Translations under genes and position numbers: made by a program
Shown: piece after piece, positions 35,924-44,535 of the stretch
How the letters are laid out: each line of letters begins with the position of its first letter
Numbering within the stretch: position 1 is the stretch's first letter
Notes under the pieces: generated by a model
The model's database searches: none
Told to the model about the DNA's origin: nothing
What the model saw: only the letters and a program-made list of their open reading frames with translations
From: an uncultured Halomicronema sp.
Lineage (GTDB): Bacteria; Cyanobacteriota; Cyanobacteriia; Phormidesmidales; Phormidesmidaceae
Direction: 5' to 3'
DNA: 51,337 bases
Assembly: GCA_937899725.1 (NCBI GenBank)
Contig: CALCCA010000026.1
Span: 1 to 51,337 of the forward strand

Positions 35924-36353
35924 CTATGGGCTACGGCTGCTCTAGCGGGTCGTTTCTGGCGATCGAGCCCTCTAAGTTCCCCCAAATGGGGGAACTTGAA
36001 CTCCGGTCTCCCCGCTGGACTGGGGAACAAAAGAAAGCCGGGCAATACTGCAGGCAAGTTCTAGAGATGTATGTGAGCGGCAGTTGTCTCTGGGTGAGGT
36101 CAAGGTTGAACCGGAAATTCTCTGGGATAGCTGCAGAGCATTTGAGCCAACGTCCGTCACAAATGCTACAGCAGTCGGTCAAAGCTTCAGGCATACCCGT
36201 AGGGTAAGTCGACAGTGCCTGATGACAGTCTGGCTCATCGGCTCAAGCAGTGGTGTGGCGTCATCTCAATCCTTAAAAGCAGGGATCACGGTGGTCAGGA
36301 TGCGCAGACGATTAGCGATCGCCACGAGCGATAACTCATAAAAAGGTGATGGT
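35924..36353. other. Non-coding gap inside the urt operon
   Basis: No gene is visible in these 430 bp. A perfect 10-bp hairpin AAGTTCCCCC/GGGGGAACTT (35974-35997) with a related TCCCC...GGGGA copy just after it (near 36008-36028) looks like the palindromic repeats common in this genome. AAGG 8 nt before the urtB GTG is the only expression signal seen. Confidence 0.55.
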
Positions 36354-37526
36354 GTGATTGAGGGACTGATTAACGGTTTGTTTAACGGCATCAGTATTGG
36401 CGCAGTGCTGCTGATTGTCGCCTTAGGACTCGCGATCGTCTTTGGCCTGATGGGCGTGATTAACTTGGCCCACGGCGAACTAATGATGCTCGGGGCCTAC
36501 ACCACCTACGTGGTGCAAAACGGCGCCAAGGCCCTGGGAGAAGGCGCGCTAGAGTTTTATATTTTGGCAGCGCTGCCGCTCTCGTTTTTGGTGGCGGCGC
36601 TGGTGGGGCTAGCGCTAGAGCGCGGGGTGATTCGCCATTTGTATGGCCGCCCACTAGAAACGTTACTGGCAACCTGGGGCGTCAGCTTGATTTTGCGGCA
36701 GTTTGTGCGCAGTGTGAACTGGGCCATGATTGTCGGTTTAGGGCTTTTCTGTCTCTTGTTCTTTGGCGGCCGCTGGATTTTGCAACGACAAACCCAGTGG
36801 GAGCAGACGCGGCGGGTGGCGGCCCCCGTCATCTTGGCTCTGTCGAGCGCGATTGCCCTGGCCGCAGGCATTTTAATTAACCAAAACGGCGGTACCGCAC
36901 TGAGCCAGCCCTGGTTTGGTGCCCGCAATGTGGATGTTACTGCCCCTGGCTGGCTGCGTGGCGGGCTTTCTCTGGGCACGACGCTGCAGTTTCCCTACGC
37001 GCGGCTATTCATTATTGTGTTGACCATTCTGTGCCTGATCGGCGTCTATTGGTTTCTCAACGGCACCGCCTGGGGGTTACGCATGCGCTCCGTCACCCAA
37101 AACCGCAAGATGAGCGCCTGTTTAGGCATCCCTACCGATCGGGTGGACGCCCTCACCTTTGCGCTGGGGTCAGGCTTGGCAGGCATCGCCGGTTGTGCGG
37201 TAACGCTGCTGGGCTCGGTGGGGCCAAACCTGGGCGGCAACTACATTGTCGATGCCTTCATGGTGGTGGTGGTCGGCGGGGTTGGCAAGCTGGTCGGCAG
37301 CATCGTCGCTGCCCTGGTGATTGGCAGCATTACCTATCTGCTGGGCTCGGGCACATTAGCGCTGATCTTGCCACCGGCAGAAGCGTTGCAGCCCCTGGTG
37401 GATTTCTTTACCTTTTTTGCCACTACGAGCATGGCCAAGGTGATGGTATTTGCGTTGATTATCGCCTTTCTGCAGTGGAAACCCGCTGGCATGTTTCCGC
37501 AGAAGGGCCGTTCGGTGGAGGTTTAA
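36354..37526 (+). CDS. urtB: Urea ABC transporter permease UrtB
   Basis: UrtB is one of the two channel subunits in the inner membrane. The 390-residue protein has the LivH-type layout of about eight to ten helices. It opens with FNGISIGAVLLIVALGLAIVFGLMGVINLAHGE (its first 20 residues are typical of the family), followed by MMLGAYTTYVVQ. LETLLATWGVSLILRQ and VQ-like NRKMSACLGI also fit, as do FALGSGLAGIAGC and VVVVGGVGKLVGS, the segment contacting the ATPase. It starts at a GTG with AAGG upstream. urtC begins 9 bp after its stop. Confidence 0.95.
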   Translation: MIEGLINGLFNGISIGAVLLIVALGLAIVFGLMGVINLAHGELMMLGAYTTYVVQNGAKALGEGALEFYILAALPLSFLVAALVGLALERGVIRHLYGRPLETLLATWGVSLILRQFVRSVNWAMIVGLGLFCLLFFGGRWILQRQTQWEQTRRVAAPVILALSSAIALAAGILINQNGGTALSQPWFGARNVDVTAPGWLRGGLSLGTTLQFPYARLFIIVLTILCLIGVYWFLNGTAWGLRMRSVTQNRKMSACLGIPTDRVDALTFALGSGLAGIAGCAVTLLGSVGPNLGGNYIVDAFMVVVVGGVGKLVGSIVAALVIGSITYLLGSGTLALILPPAEALQPLVDFFTFFATTSMAKVMVFALIIAFLQWKPAGMFPQKGRSVEV

Positions 37527-37535
37527 CAAACAACT

Positions 37536-38720
37536 ATGGCAACCGAAACAGCGATGCGTCCCCGGCAGGAAATTAAAGCCCAGCAGTCGCAGCAGCGTAA
37601 GCTCGAAATCATCGGCATCATTGCCTTTGTCGTGCTCATGGCAGTGGTGCTGCCCTTGCTGCTGAGCGGCTTTCGTTTAGGTCTGCTGGGTCGATTTTTA
37701 TCCCTGGCGATCGTGGCGCTGGGCATTGACTTAATCTGGGGCTTCACCGGCCTGCTCAGCCTCGGGCACGGCATTTTCTTTGCCCTTGGCGGCTATGCCT
37801 TTGCCATGTTTTTGCAGCTCAACAGTTTGGGCGAAGGTCAAATTCCGGAGTTTTTTGGCCTCTACGGCGTCGATACCCTGCCCTGGTTTTGGGGCCCCTT
37901 TGCGTCCCTGCCCTTTACGCTACTGGCCATTTTTATCCTGCCCGCGATCGTGGCGGGGCTGCTAGGCTATCTGGTTTTTCGCAACCGGATTCGCGGCGTT
38001 TATTTTTCCATCCTGACGCAAGCGGCGCTGGTGGTCTTTTTTAACCTGTTCAACGGCCAGCAGAAATGGATTAACGGCACCAACGGCCTTAAAACCGACA
38101 CCAGCGTCTTTTTCGGACAACAGGTGGGCAGCGAGTCGATGCAGATGACGTTTTATCTGATTACGGTCGCTGTGCTGGTGGTGATGTATCTGCTCTGTCG
38201 CTGGCTCACTAGCGGTCGCTTTGGGCGGCTATTGGTCGCCATTCGCGATGACGAAAATCGGGTGCGATTCTCGGGCTATGACCCTACCGGCTTTAAGGTG
38301 TTGGTGTTTGCGGTGTCGGGGGCGATCGCCGGTATTGCCGGAGCGCTCTACACCGTACAGTCGGGCATCGTCTCGCCGCAGTTTATGGATATTGCCTTCT
38401 CGATTGAGATGGTGATTTGGGTCGCGGTCGGCGGTCGGGCCACTCTGGTCGGCGCGATTCTCGGGGCACTACTGGTGAATTGGGCCAGGGCACTACTGAG
38501 CGAGAGCTTTCCTGAAGTGTGGCTGTTCTTTCAGGGGGCGCTGTTCCTTTTAGTGGTGACGGCCCTGCCCGATGGCCTGGTCGGCTGGTGCCGCCAGCAG
38601 GCACCCCAACAGGTGCGATCGCTGATCAGCAAACCCGAACCCTTGCTCACCTATCCCCAAATTGAGCTGGACCCCGATATTCAAAAAGAACGCCAGGAAA
38701 TTGGCGATCGCGGGGCTTAG
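37536..38720 (+). CDS. urtC: Urea ABC transporter permease UrtC
   Basis: UrtC is the second, LivM-type channel subunit. The 394-residue protein has a basic, glutamine-rich cytoplasmic N-terminus (about 1-27) and then about eight to ten helices. Typical segments include DLIWGFTGLLSLGHGIFFALGGYA, RIRGVYFSILTQAALVVFF, NRVRFSGYDPTGFKVLVFA and MVIWVAVGGRATLVGAILGALLV. The last is the coupling region to the ATPase. It lies 9 bp after urtB and is certainly co-transcribed. The following gap to urtD is 160 bp and contains a long inverted repeat. Confidence 0.95.
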   Translation: MATETAMRPRQEIKAQQSQQRKLEIIGIIAFVVLMAVVLPLLLSGFRLGLLGRFLSLAIVALGIDLIWGFTGLLSLGHGIFFALGGYAFAMFLQLNSLGEGQIPEFFGLYGVDTLPWFWGPFASLPFTLLAIFILPAIVAGLLGYLVFRNRIRGVYFSILTQAALVVFFNLFNGQQKWINGTNGLKTDTSVFFGQQVGSESMQMTFYLITVAVLVVMYLLCRWLTSGRFGRLLVAIRDDENRVRFSGYDPTGFKVLVFAVSGAIAGIAGALYTVQSGIVSPQFMDIAFSIEMVIWVAVGGRATLVGAILGALLVNWARALLSESFPEVWLFFQGALFLLVVTALPDGLVGWCRQQAPQQVRSLISKPEPLLTYPQIELDPDIQKERQEIGDRGA

Positions 38721-38752
38721 CGATCGGCTTCTCCACCATCCGCCCGCCGTAC

Positions 38753-38840
38753 GGGCGAGGCATTGCGGCAACATCTTTTTGGGATCTACCCGCAAGGTTG
38801 TACCGCAATGCCTCGCCCCTCCAGAATGCCTCGCCCCTCC
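38753..38840. repeat. 16-bp inverted repeat plus tandem GC-rich unit between urtC and urtD
   Basis: GGGCGAGGCATTGCGG (38753-38768) pairs perfectly with CCGCAATGCCTCGCCC (38803-38818), with AAC/GTT extending the stem. AATGCCTCGCCCCTCC then occurs twice in tandem (38807-38822 and 38825-38840). It may be a palindromic element or an RNA structure modulating urtD expression. Confidence 0.65.
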
Positions 38841-38880
38841 GCGATCGCCCCTGCCAATTCTCTTCCTACCCCACCCACCC

Positions 38881-40002
38881 ATGACTGCACTGCTCGAAAT
38901 CGAAAACGTCACCGTCAGCTTTGACGGTTTCAAAGCGCTCAACGATCTCAACTTCGCCATGAACGAAGGCGAACTGCGCGTCATCATTGGCCCCAACGGC
39001 GCGGGCAAAACCACCTTTTTAGATGTCATTACCGGCAAAGTGCAGCCCACCACCGGCCAGGCCCGCTTCCAAGGCAAAGACCTCAAAAAACAGGCCGAAC
39101 ATACCATCGCCCGGTTGGGCATTGGCCGCAAGTTTCAAACGCCACGCGTTTACCTCAACCTTACCCCCCGCGAGAATCTGGAACTCTCCTGCAACCGCGA
39201 TAAAAACGTGTTTGCCACCCTGTTCAAAAAAACGCCGACTGCCGAAAAGCGCACCGTAGGCGGCCTGCTCGAAACCATTGGGTTGGATCACAAGGCCGAT
39301 GTGCCCGCTGCGCTACTTTCCCACGGCGAAAAGCAATGGTTAGAAATTGGCATGTTAGTCGCGCAGTCGCCGGATCTCTTGCTGGTCGATGAACCGGTGG
39401 CCGGGCTCACCGACGAAGAAACCGAGCAAACCGGCAACTTGCTCATCTCCCTGGCGCAGAGCCATTCCATCATTGTGATTGAGCATGATATGGAATTTGT
39501 GCGCCAAATTGCCCGCCAGGTCACTGTTTTGCATGAAGGGTCGGTGCTCTGCGAAGGCACAATGGATGAAGTGCAAAACGATCCTCGCGTGATTGAGGTC
39601 TACCTGGGTCAAGAAACCCACGTGACTCCGGAACAAATGTTGCTGCTGCGCATTGCGGCGACCATGGCCTGGGCGGACAACAATTTTGATCCCGTGCAGC
39701 AAGCCGTGATTTTAGAGCGGCTGAGCCAGCAATTTTCCTCAGATTCAGAGGAACGAGCCCAGCTCAAAGCAGACCTGAATAATCTGCTGGGCAAAAACAT
39801 TCCCCTAGAAGAATTGGTGCCGCAACTGACCACCGATGCCCAACGCGAACAAGCGCTGATGCTGAGCTATGAGGTGATTAGCTCAAACCAGATCAATCCT
39901 ATTGAAGCTCGCCTGTATCAACAATTAGTGACTCTACTGGGGTTGCCCCCTGAGACCGTAAGTCGTCTTGAAGCTGCCGCTCTGGAGAACTTGCCATCAT
40001 GA
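38881..40002 (+). CDS. urtD: Urea ABC transporter ATPase UrtD with C-terminal TerB-like domain
   Basis: UrtD is one of the two cytoplasmic ATPases of the urea importer. From the ATG at 38881 the protein has 373 residues; longer starts would run into urtC and translate the inverted repeat. Residues 1-244 are a LivG-type ATPase: Walker A GPNGAGKTT (37-45), signature LSHGEKQWLEIG (146-157), Walker B LLLVDEP (166-172) and H-loop H202. The LivG-like core is about 250 residues, but here about 120 more follow (249-373). They resemble a TerB/DUF533-type helical domain, with MLLLRIAATMAWADNNFDP, then LSYEVISSNQINPIEARLYQ. TerB domains are linked to tellurite and stress responses and bind metal through acidic residues. 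A regulatory role is inference. The stop overlaps the urtE start (ATGA). Confidence 0.93.
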   Translation: MTALLEIENVTVSFDGFKALNDLNFAMNEGELRVIIGPNGAGKTTFLDVITGKVQPTTGQARFQGKDLKKQAEHTIARLGIGRKFQTPRVYLNLTPRENLELSCNRDKNVFATLFKKTPTAEKRTVGGLLETIGLDHKADVPAALLSHGEKQWLEIGMLVAQSPDLLLVDEPVAGLTDEETEQTGNLLISLAQSHSIIVIEHDMEFVRQIARQVTVLHEGSVLCEGTMDEVQNDPRVIEVYLGQETHVTPEQMLLLRIAATMAWADNNFDPVQQAVILERLSQQFSSDSEERAQLKADLNNLLGKNIPLEELVPQLTTDAQREQALMLSYEVISSNQINPIEARLYQQLVTLLGLPPETVSRLEAAALENLPS

Positions 40003-40751
40003 CCCGCACCCAACCCGCTTCGCCCGAGGCCCCTGCAGTCACAGCGCCCATGCTGAAAGTCTCTGGACTCAATTTTTTCTACGGAGAGAGCCACATTCTG
40101 CGCAATGTCGATATGACCGTACCCAAAGGGCAAATGGTGTGCCTGATCGGGCGCAACGGCGTCGGCAAAACGACGCTGCTGAATAACGTCATGGGACTGC
40201 TCTCACCCCGTACCGGCGATATTTACTACGAGGGGCAGTCGGTGCTCAAGGTGTCACCCGATCAGCGCGCCCGCCGGGGCATCGGTTATGTACCCCAGGG
40301 CCGCGAGATTATTCCGCGCCTGACCGTGAAGGAAAATCTAATTATTGGGCAAGAAGCGCTGGGCGATCGCGGTCAAAAATCTGCTGGCGTTCCCGCCGAA
40401 ATCTTTGAGCTGTTTCCCGTTTTAGAGACCATGCTGAGCCGCATGGGTGGTGACTTGAGCGGCGGTCAACAGCAGCAGTTGGCGATCGCCCGTGCCCTGA
40501 TGGGTCGGCCTAAACTCCTGGTGCTCGACGAGCCCACCGAAGGTATTCAACCCTCCATCATTTTGGATATTGAAGCCGCCGTGCGCCGCATTATCGCCAC
40601 CACCGGCATTTCCGTTCTATTGGTCGAGCAACACCTGCATTTTGTCCGCCAGGCTGATTTTTACTACGCCATGCAAAAAGGCGGTATCGTTGCCTCTGGC
40701 CCCACAGCAGAACTCAGCAACGCCGTTATTCAAGAGTTCCTGGCGGTGTAG
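39999..40751 (+). CDS. urtE: Urea ABC transporter ATPase UrtE
   Basis: UrtE is the second, LivF-type ATPase that pairs with UrtD. The 250-residue protein has Walker A IGRNGVGKTTLL, Q-loop YVPQGREI, signature LSGGQQQQLAIARAL, Walker B LLVLDEPTEGIQPS and an H-loop in VEQHLHF. The GIQPSII segment is typical of UrtE/LivF. Its ATG overlaps the urtD stop by four bases, implying coupled translation. It is the last gene of the operon; a weak terminator candidate follows. Confidence 0.96.
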   Translation: MTRTQPASPEAPAVTAPMLKVSGLNFFYGESHILRNVDMTVPKGQMVCLIGRNGVGKTTLLNNVMGLLSPRTGDIYYEGQSVLKVSPDQRARRGIGYVPQGREIIPRLTVKENLIIGQEALGDRGQKSAGVPAEIFELFPVLETMLSRMGGDLSGGQQQQLAIARALMGRPKLLVLDEPTEGIQPSIILDIEAAVRRIIATTGISVLLVEQHLHFVRQADFYYAMQKGGIVASGPTAELSNAVIQEFLAV

Positions 40752-41076
40752 TGCTGACGAGCAAACGGCAGCATCGTCCACAGCCCGTTTTTGTTTGTCT
40801 TGAAGGTAAAGGGGGCAGAAGCATTGGCGGGATTGGGACATGACTGCGTGAACGATGACTGACCGCCACCAAACCAGGTGGCCATGCAGAGCAGACTGTG
40901 GCATCAGAGGTCGGAATGCCCGGCGGAAAGGGCCGACCCTAGGGAGTCAAAAAGCTGGCCAGATCGTGATTTCAGCCATCTGCGATCGCCTCACCAAACG
41001 GCCACTTGCTAGACAACCCGAGTTCAGGCTCAGAGCAGGAGGCCCGCTGGCCCGCCTGTTGAGGTGACAATTTTGT
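40752..41076. other. Gap after the urt operon with a weak terminator
   Basis: AAACGG (40763-40768) can pair with CCGTTT (40785-40790), followed by TTGTTTGTC, a weak terminator candidate for the urt operon. A small GCCACC/GGTGGC hairpin lies near 40865-40882. No gene is visible in the gap. Confidence 0.4.
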
Positions 41077-41544
41077 CTAGGGCAAATATTTTTGCACCAC
41101 CACCCAGCCCGTCCAAGAAACGAGTGCTAAAGCCAGCATCAACAGACCATTAATGCTGAGATGCAGCGATCGCGCCCAAACTGTGTTGGGATTATTAATT
41201 TGAGTGGCCGACCAAGCGGATGTCAGCGTGAGGCCAACAACCGTTAAACCCATGATCAGATGGGGCGAATGGCCTAGACTGCCAAAATGGCCCAATGTGC
41301 CCACGACCCCGATCGCCAGCAAGAGCAATACCGTTAGCGTCAGCAGGATTCCCAATCCCACATGGAGGCGGCGGAGACTTAACCATAGTTGCGGGGGCGT
41401 TGCGATCGCGGGCACCGTTTCCCCCTGCAACCGTTGGTATCGCATCCAGCCGCCAAGGGTCGCCAAGCACACAAATAGCAACACGGTCAGCCCCATGGCC
41501 CAAGCCGCAATTTTCCATAACCAAATGAAAGAGGGTAGATCCAC
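41077..41544 (-). CDS. DUF4079 family four-helix membrane protein
   Basis: The 155-residue protein has four membrane helices (about residues 10-32, 58-82, 92-112, 126-150). Conserved histidines sit in LRRLHVGLG, LGHSPHLIMG and RSLHLSING. This is the pattern of cyanobacterial DUF4079 proteins, which resemble cytochrome-b561-like heme or electron-carrier membrane proteins; a heme role is inference. It lies 27 bp downstream of the pentapeptide-repeat gene on the same strand and is likely the last gene of that small operon. Confidence 0.8.
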   Translation of the reverse strand: MDLPSFIWLWKIAAWAMGLTVLLFVCLATLGGWMRYQRLQGETVPAIATPPQLWLSLRRLHVGLGILLTLTVLLLLAIGVVGTLGHFGSLGHSPHLIMGLTVVGLTLTSAWSATQINNPNTVWARSLHLSINGLLMLALALVSWTGWVVVQKYLP

Positions 41545-41571
41545 GGTGCGTTGATGTTGCGACTAGGGGTA

Positions 41572-42192
41572 TCAGGCTTCCAGAATACCACCGGTCACGA
41601 CTGCACCATCGAGACAGGCCCCCTCCCACACGGCGCCATCTCCCTCAGCACAAACGAGATTGGCCTCGGTCAAGTTAACCCCCCGCAAAATCGTGCCCGA
41701 GAGATTGACCTCTTCTAAATTAGCTTTAGAAAGATTAGCGCCCGATAAATTGGCATGACTGAAATCAGCTTGCTGTAGGTTAGTGCCGCTCAGGTTAGCG
41801 CCGCGTAAATCAGCCCCGCGAAAGTCGGTACTGCTCAGATCAGTCTGACTAAACATCGCACCCGCCATAAAAGCACCGGCGAAGCTGGTTTGGTGGAACT
41901 GGGCTTCAATAAAAACGCAGCCCTGCAGTTCGGCATTGCGGAAATCGGCCTCTCGCAGGTCAGCCCCCCCCAAGTTGGCCCCCCGCAGGTTACTTCTAAG
42001 GTTGCTGTGTTGCAGGTTAGCGCCGGCCAAATTAGCCCCGGCCAGATTGGCTTTGGCGAAATCGACGGTGGCTAATTGGGCTCCTGATAAGTCTACGCCC
42101 GGGAGGTGAGCTGCTTTCAGCGTCTTATATTGGCCGTTGCGAATTGCCGCAATATCGAGGCTAGATGGGGTCAGTTCGGGAGAGGCATTCAT
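41572..42192 (-). CDS. Pentapeptide-repeat protein
   Basis: The 206-residue protein is built almost entirely of A(D/N)LXX pentapeptides (about residues 28-200). They fold as a right-handed quadrilateral beta-helix of roughly 30 units. Residues near 65-70 (HSNLRSNLRGANL) contain one four-residue unit, so the register slips by one there and resumes. There is no signal peptide, so it is probably cytoplasmic; a function cannot be inferred from the fold. Its ATG overlaps the stop of the upstream DICT/HD gene by four bases (ATGA), indicating coupled translation and a possible shared role. Confidence 0.88.
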   Translation of the reverse strand: MNASPELTPSSLDIAAIRNGQYKTLKAAHLPGVDLSGAQLATVDFAKANLAGANLAGANLQHSNLRSNLRGANLGGADLREADFRNAELQGCVFIEAQFHQTSFAGAFMAGAMFSQTDLSSTDFRGADLRGANLSGTNLQQADFSHANLSGANLSKANLEEVNLSGTILRGVNLTEANLVCAEGDGAVWEGACLDGAVVTGGILEA

Positions 42193-43658
42193 GAGGCAAG
42201 GTCTGAGCTAGCGCTTTTAGGGGAGGAAGATTCTTCGAGCCAGACCTTGGGCAGTTGACTGGGACGGTCCGGCAGTTGCATCATGCCAATTTCGGTCAGC
42301 CGCACCACTGTGGTTAAATGCTCCAACAAGGTGGGGTCAAAACGAGTGCCGCTGTGCTGCTGACATTTTTCGAGGGCATCCCCCAAGGCCAGCGCGGGTC
42401 GATTCCCGCGCGACTGGGTAAGTTCTTGAAAATGGGCCGAGAGCCGCAAAACGCGCGACTCCAGCGGAATCGCTTCCCCGCGGAGACCGTCGGGCCGACC
42501 ACTGCCATCCCAATTTTCCAGCTGATGGTTGATGATCGCTCGCACGGGTTCCAGTTCAGCCATCGCGGCGAGCAGCTGAGCGCCGAGGTAGGCGCGATTG
42601 TTCCACGTCACCAAGTCGGACTCTCTTAACTGGCTGGCGGGCCGTTCAAACACATCGATGGGAGCTTCGGCCAAGCCAATGCGAAACAGCAGGCCGGCCA
42701 GGCGTAACCGCCGTAAACTGAGCGTCGGCAAGTCCAAAATTTGCCCAAGAGTTTCGGCCAGGGCGGCAACCTGTAAAGACGCGAGGGGATTATCGCGATC
42801 ACGCTCATCAACGCGCTGAGCCATCCGCAGAAACGCCTGCAGCTTGTTCGCCGTCAGATTGCGATTGATGCGCAGAGCATGCCCTTCTAATTCCCACAGC
42901 TCACGGGCTTGCCGGCTGGCCGTGATCAGATGCTCTTGACTGTCCTGCAGATAATTGACGATGCGTGAGACAACGCTGGTGAGGTCAACCGGCACGGTGC
43001 TGGGAGCCGCACTCATGTGCTTCTGCATCGTGTGCAAGCGCTCAACTAAAGCTTCGTTATAGGGGCGCAGACGCTCAATCAAAATGGTGGCGGCAGCTTC
43101 TACAGCCGCGCGATCAAAGGTCCACAGGCCATAAAATTTACGCTCGACGTCACTGCGCGGCTGGTTGTCGGCCTGATATTCCTCTGCTGACAGCTCGTGG
43201 CACAACACCATGGCCGTGTAGCCCGGAGCCACAATGATCAAATTCCACTCATTGACCAAGCTATCGTCGGGGTCTAGCTCAATCAAAGAGACGTTGGGCA
43301 GTTGCCCGGTCGGATGAGTTTCAAAGCCACTATCGGCGCAGGCCGAAACAGCAACATGTTCCGACTGCTGGGCAATGTCTAAGTAGCGGTCAGCCTCTTG
43401 CAGATACCACTTACCTTCTTGAAAGGTCACCAATACCAGTGGCTGCTGGTCGGCATGCTCGGCAGTACTCTTGAGAATATGGTCTTCTAAAGCATGGCAG
43501 AGCGCAATCAGCGTGTTTTTAAAGTAAACGCGATAGCTAGAGGGCAACTGCCCGGCGGGTAATGCGGCCTTCAGCTGATTAAGTGTAGATTCTGAGTCCA
43601 TCCCAATTGGTGCCGCATGGTTAAAACGTGAGTGATCGACGTCGTTAGTCTTAAGCAA
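42189..43658 (-). CDS. DICT sensory domain protein with degenerate HD-GYP domain
   Basis: The 489-residue soluble protein starts with a DICT-type sensor (about 35-220, RVYFKNTLIALCHALED, FQEGKWYLQEADRY, ERKFYGLWTFDRAAVE). A helical linker (about 220-285) follows. An HD-GYP-like domain (about 290-450) still has NWDGSGRPDGLRGEAIPLESRVLRLS but reads FRIG where the HD metal pair should be, and GRP for GYP. Cyclic-di-GMP hydrolysis is therefore unlikely; the domain may bind ligands or partners. A second ATG (codon 20) is a possible start. DICT domains often accompany light or c-di-GMP signalling in cyanobacteria. It heads an operon with the overlapping pentapeptide gene. Confidence 0.85.
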   Translation of the reverse strand: MLKTNDVDHSRFNHAAPIGMDSESTLNQLKAALPAGQLPSSYRVYFKNTLIALCHALEDHILKSTAEHADQQPLVLVTFQEGKWYLQEADRYLDIAQQSEHVAVSACADSGFETHPTGQLPNVSLIELDPDDSLVNEWNLIIVAPGYTAMVLCHELSAEEYQADNQPRSDVERKFYGLWTFDRAAVEAAATILIERLRPYNEALVERLHTMQKHMSAAPSTVPVDLTSVVSRIVNYLQDSQEHLITASRQARELWELEGHALRINRNLTANKLQAFLRMAQRVDERDRDNPLASLQVAALAETLGQILDLPTLSLRRLRLAGLLFRIGLAEAPIDVFERPASQLRESDLVTWNNRAYLGAQLLAAMAELEPVRAIINHQLENWDGSGRPDGLRGEAIPLESRVLRLSAHFQELTQSRGNRPALALGDALEKCQQHSGTRFDPTLLEHLTTVVRLTEIGMMQLPDRPSQLPKVWLEESSSPKSASSDLAS

Positions 43659-43764
43659 CGGTGTCGCTTACCGTTTTCACTCATGACATTGTACTGGAAA
43701 GCGGTTTTCCCTCGGTTGCTCTGTTACTGATGAGTAACACGCCGCCTGAATCGCCGCACCTCAC

Positions 43765-44535
43765 TTAAGCGGCAGCCTTAGCGGCGGCTCGCCTGGGGAA
43801 GTCAGTGATATTAGCCACGCCGTAGAGGGTCAGCTGCTGGTTACGGAGGCGGAGCTGGTCAACCCGCAGTTGCATCCCTTCTAAGGCAAATTTATCTAAA
43901 TCGAGCAGGTCGTTGAGGTGGCCAACCAGCGCTTTGCTCAGCTCTAGCCCCTCGGCAGCCTCACCGTAATCGACCTGAACGAACTGAATCTTGCGCCGGT
44001 CTTTAACTTCCACTTGTGTCGTGAAGTTGACGGCGGTCGGTTCACTGGCTTCGCCCACGCGCACCTGACTTTGAAACCGCAGCGAGCCGTTGCTTTCAAC
44101 TTCGAGCTGAGTCTCGTCAAAGTGCAGCGGTTTACCCTCAAAGGTGAGCTGCTGTAGCTTCTCAATCAAGAAGGGCGTATTGAAAGACGCGTTCAGGTCG
44201 GCTTCACTCAGAACAATGCGCATGTTGGCCTGGGTCGACTGCTTGAGCTTCACTTGGCCTCTAAAAATCGCCCCAAAATCGATCGAAACCGACTGCACGT
44301 AAAATTCCATCGACTGCACGCGTAAGCCGCTGTACATCAGCAGGCCTCTACCCATAAAGTCAAATCCATCGACGCTGCCCTGCAGGAGCTTGGCCACTGG
44401 CTCGGCTCGCACAATCGCCTCGAGCTTCTCGGTCTGCTTAAAGAGGGCGGAAATGGCAGTGGTTACAGCTCGGCTGACGACGCGATCGCCACTTTGACCA
44501 GGAACGGGCAAGTTACCAAACACGATTGATGTCAT
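43765..44535 (-). CDS. DUF2993 (LmeA-like) family protein
   Basis: The 256-residue protein matches the cyanobacterial DUF2993 family, relatives of the mycobacterial phospholipase LmeA. It has a helix with LSKAL-type ends, then the domain GSVDGFDFMGRGLLMYSGLRVQSMEFYVQSVSIDF (first 20 shown suffice) and ANMRIVLSEADLNASFNTPFL. A C-terminal LRVDQLRLRNQQLTLYGVANI follows and then an alanine/lysine tail. The fold is a tubular lipid-binding one, so lipid handling at a membrane is likely by family; the activity is unproven here. No clear signal peptide. It is monocistronic, 106 bp downstream of the DICT gene start on the same strand. Confidence 0.8.
   Translation of the reverse strand: MTSIVFGNLPVPGQSGDRVVSRAVTTAISALFKQTEKLEAIVRAEPVAKLLQGSVDGFDFMGRGLLMYSGLRVQSMEFYVQSVSIDFGAIFRGQVKLKQSTQANMRIVLSEADLNASFNTPFLIEKLQQLTFEGKPLHFDETQLEVESNGSLRFQSQVRVGEASEPTAVNFTTQVEVKDRRKIQFVQVDYGEAAEGLELSKALVGHLNDLLDLDKFALEGMQLRVDQLRLRNQQLTLYGVANITDFPRRAAAKAAA

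Noticed and set aside
38662-38880. Longer N-terminus for UrtD starting inside urtC
   Set aside because: It would translate the inverted repeat and tandem unit, and the normal family start MTALLEIENV is at 38881.
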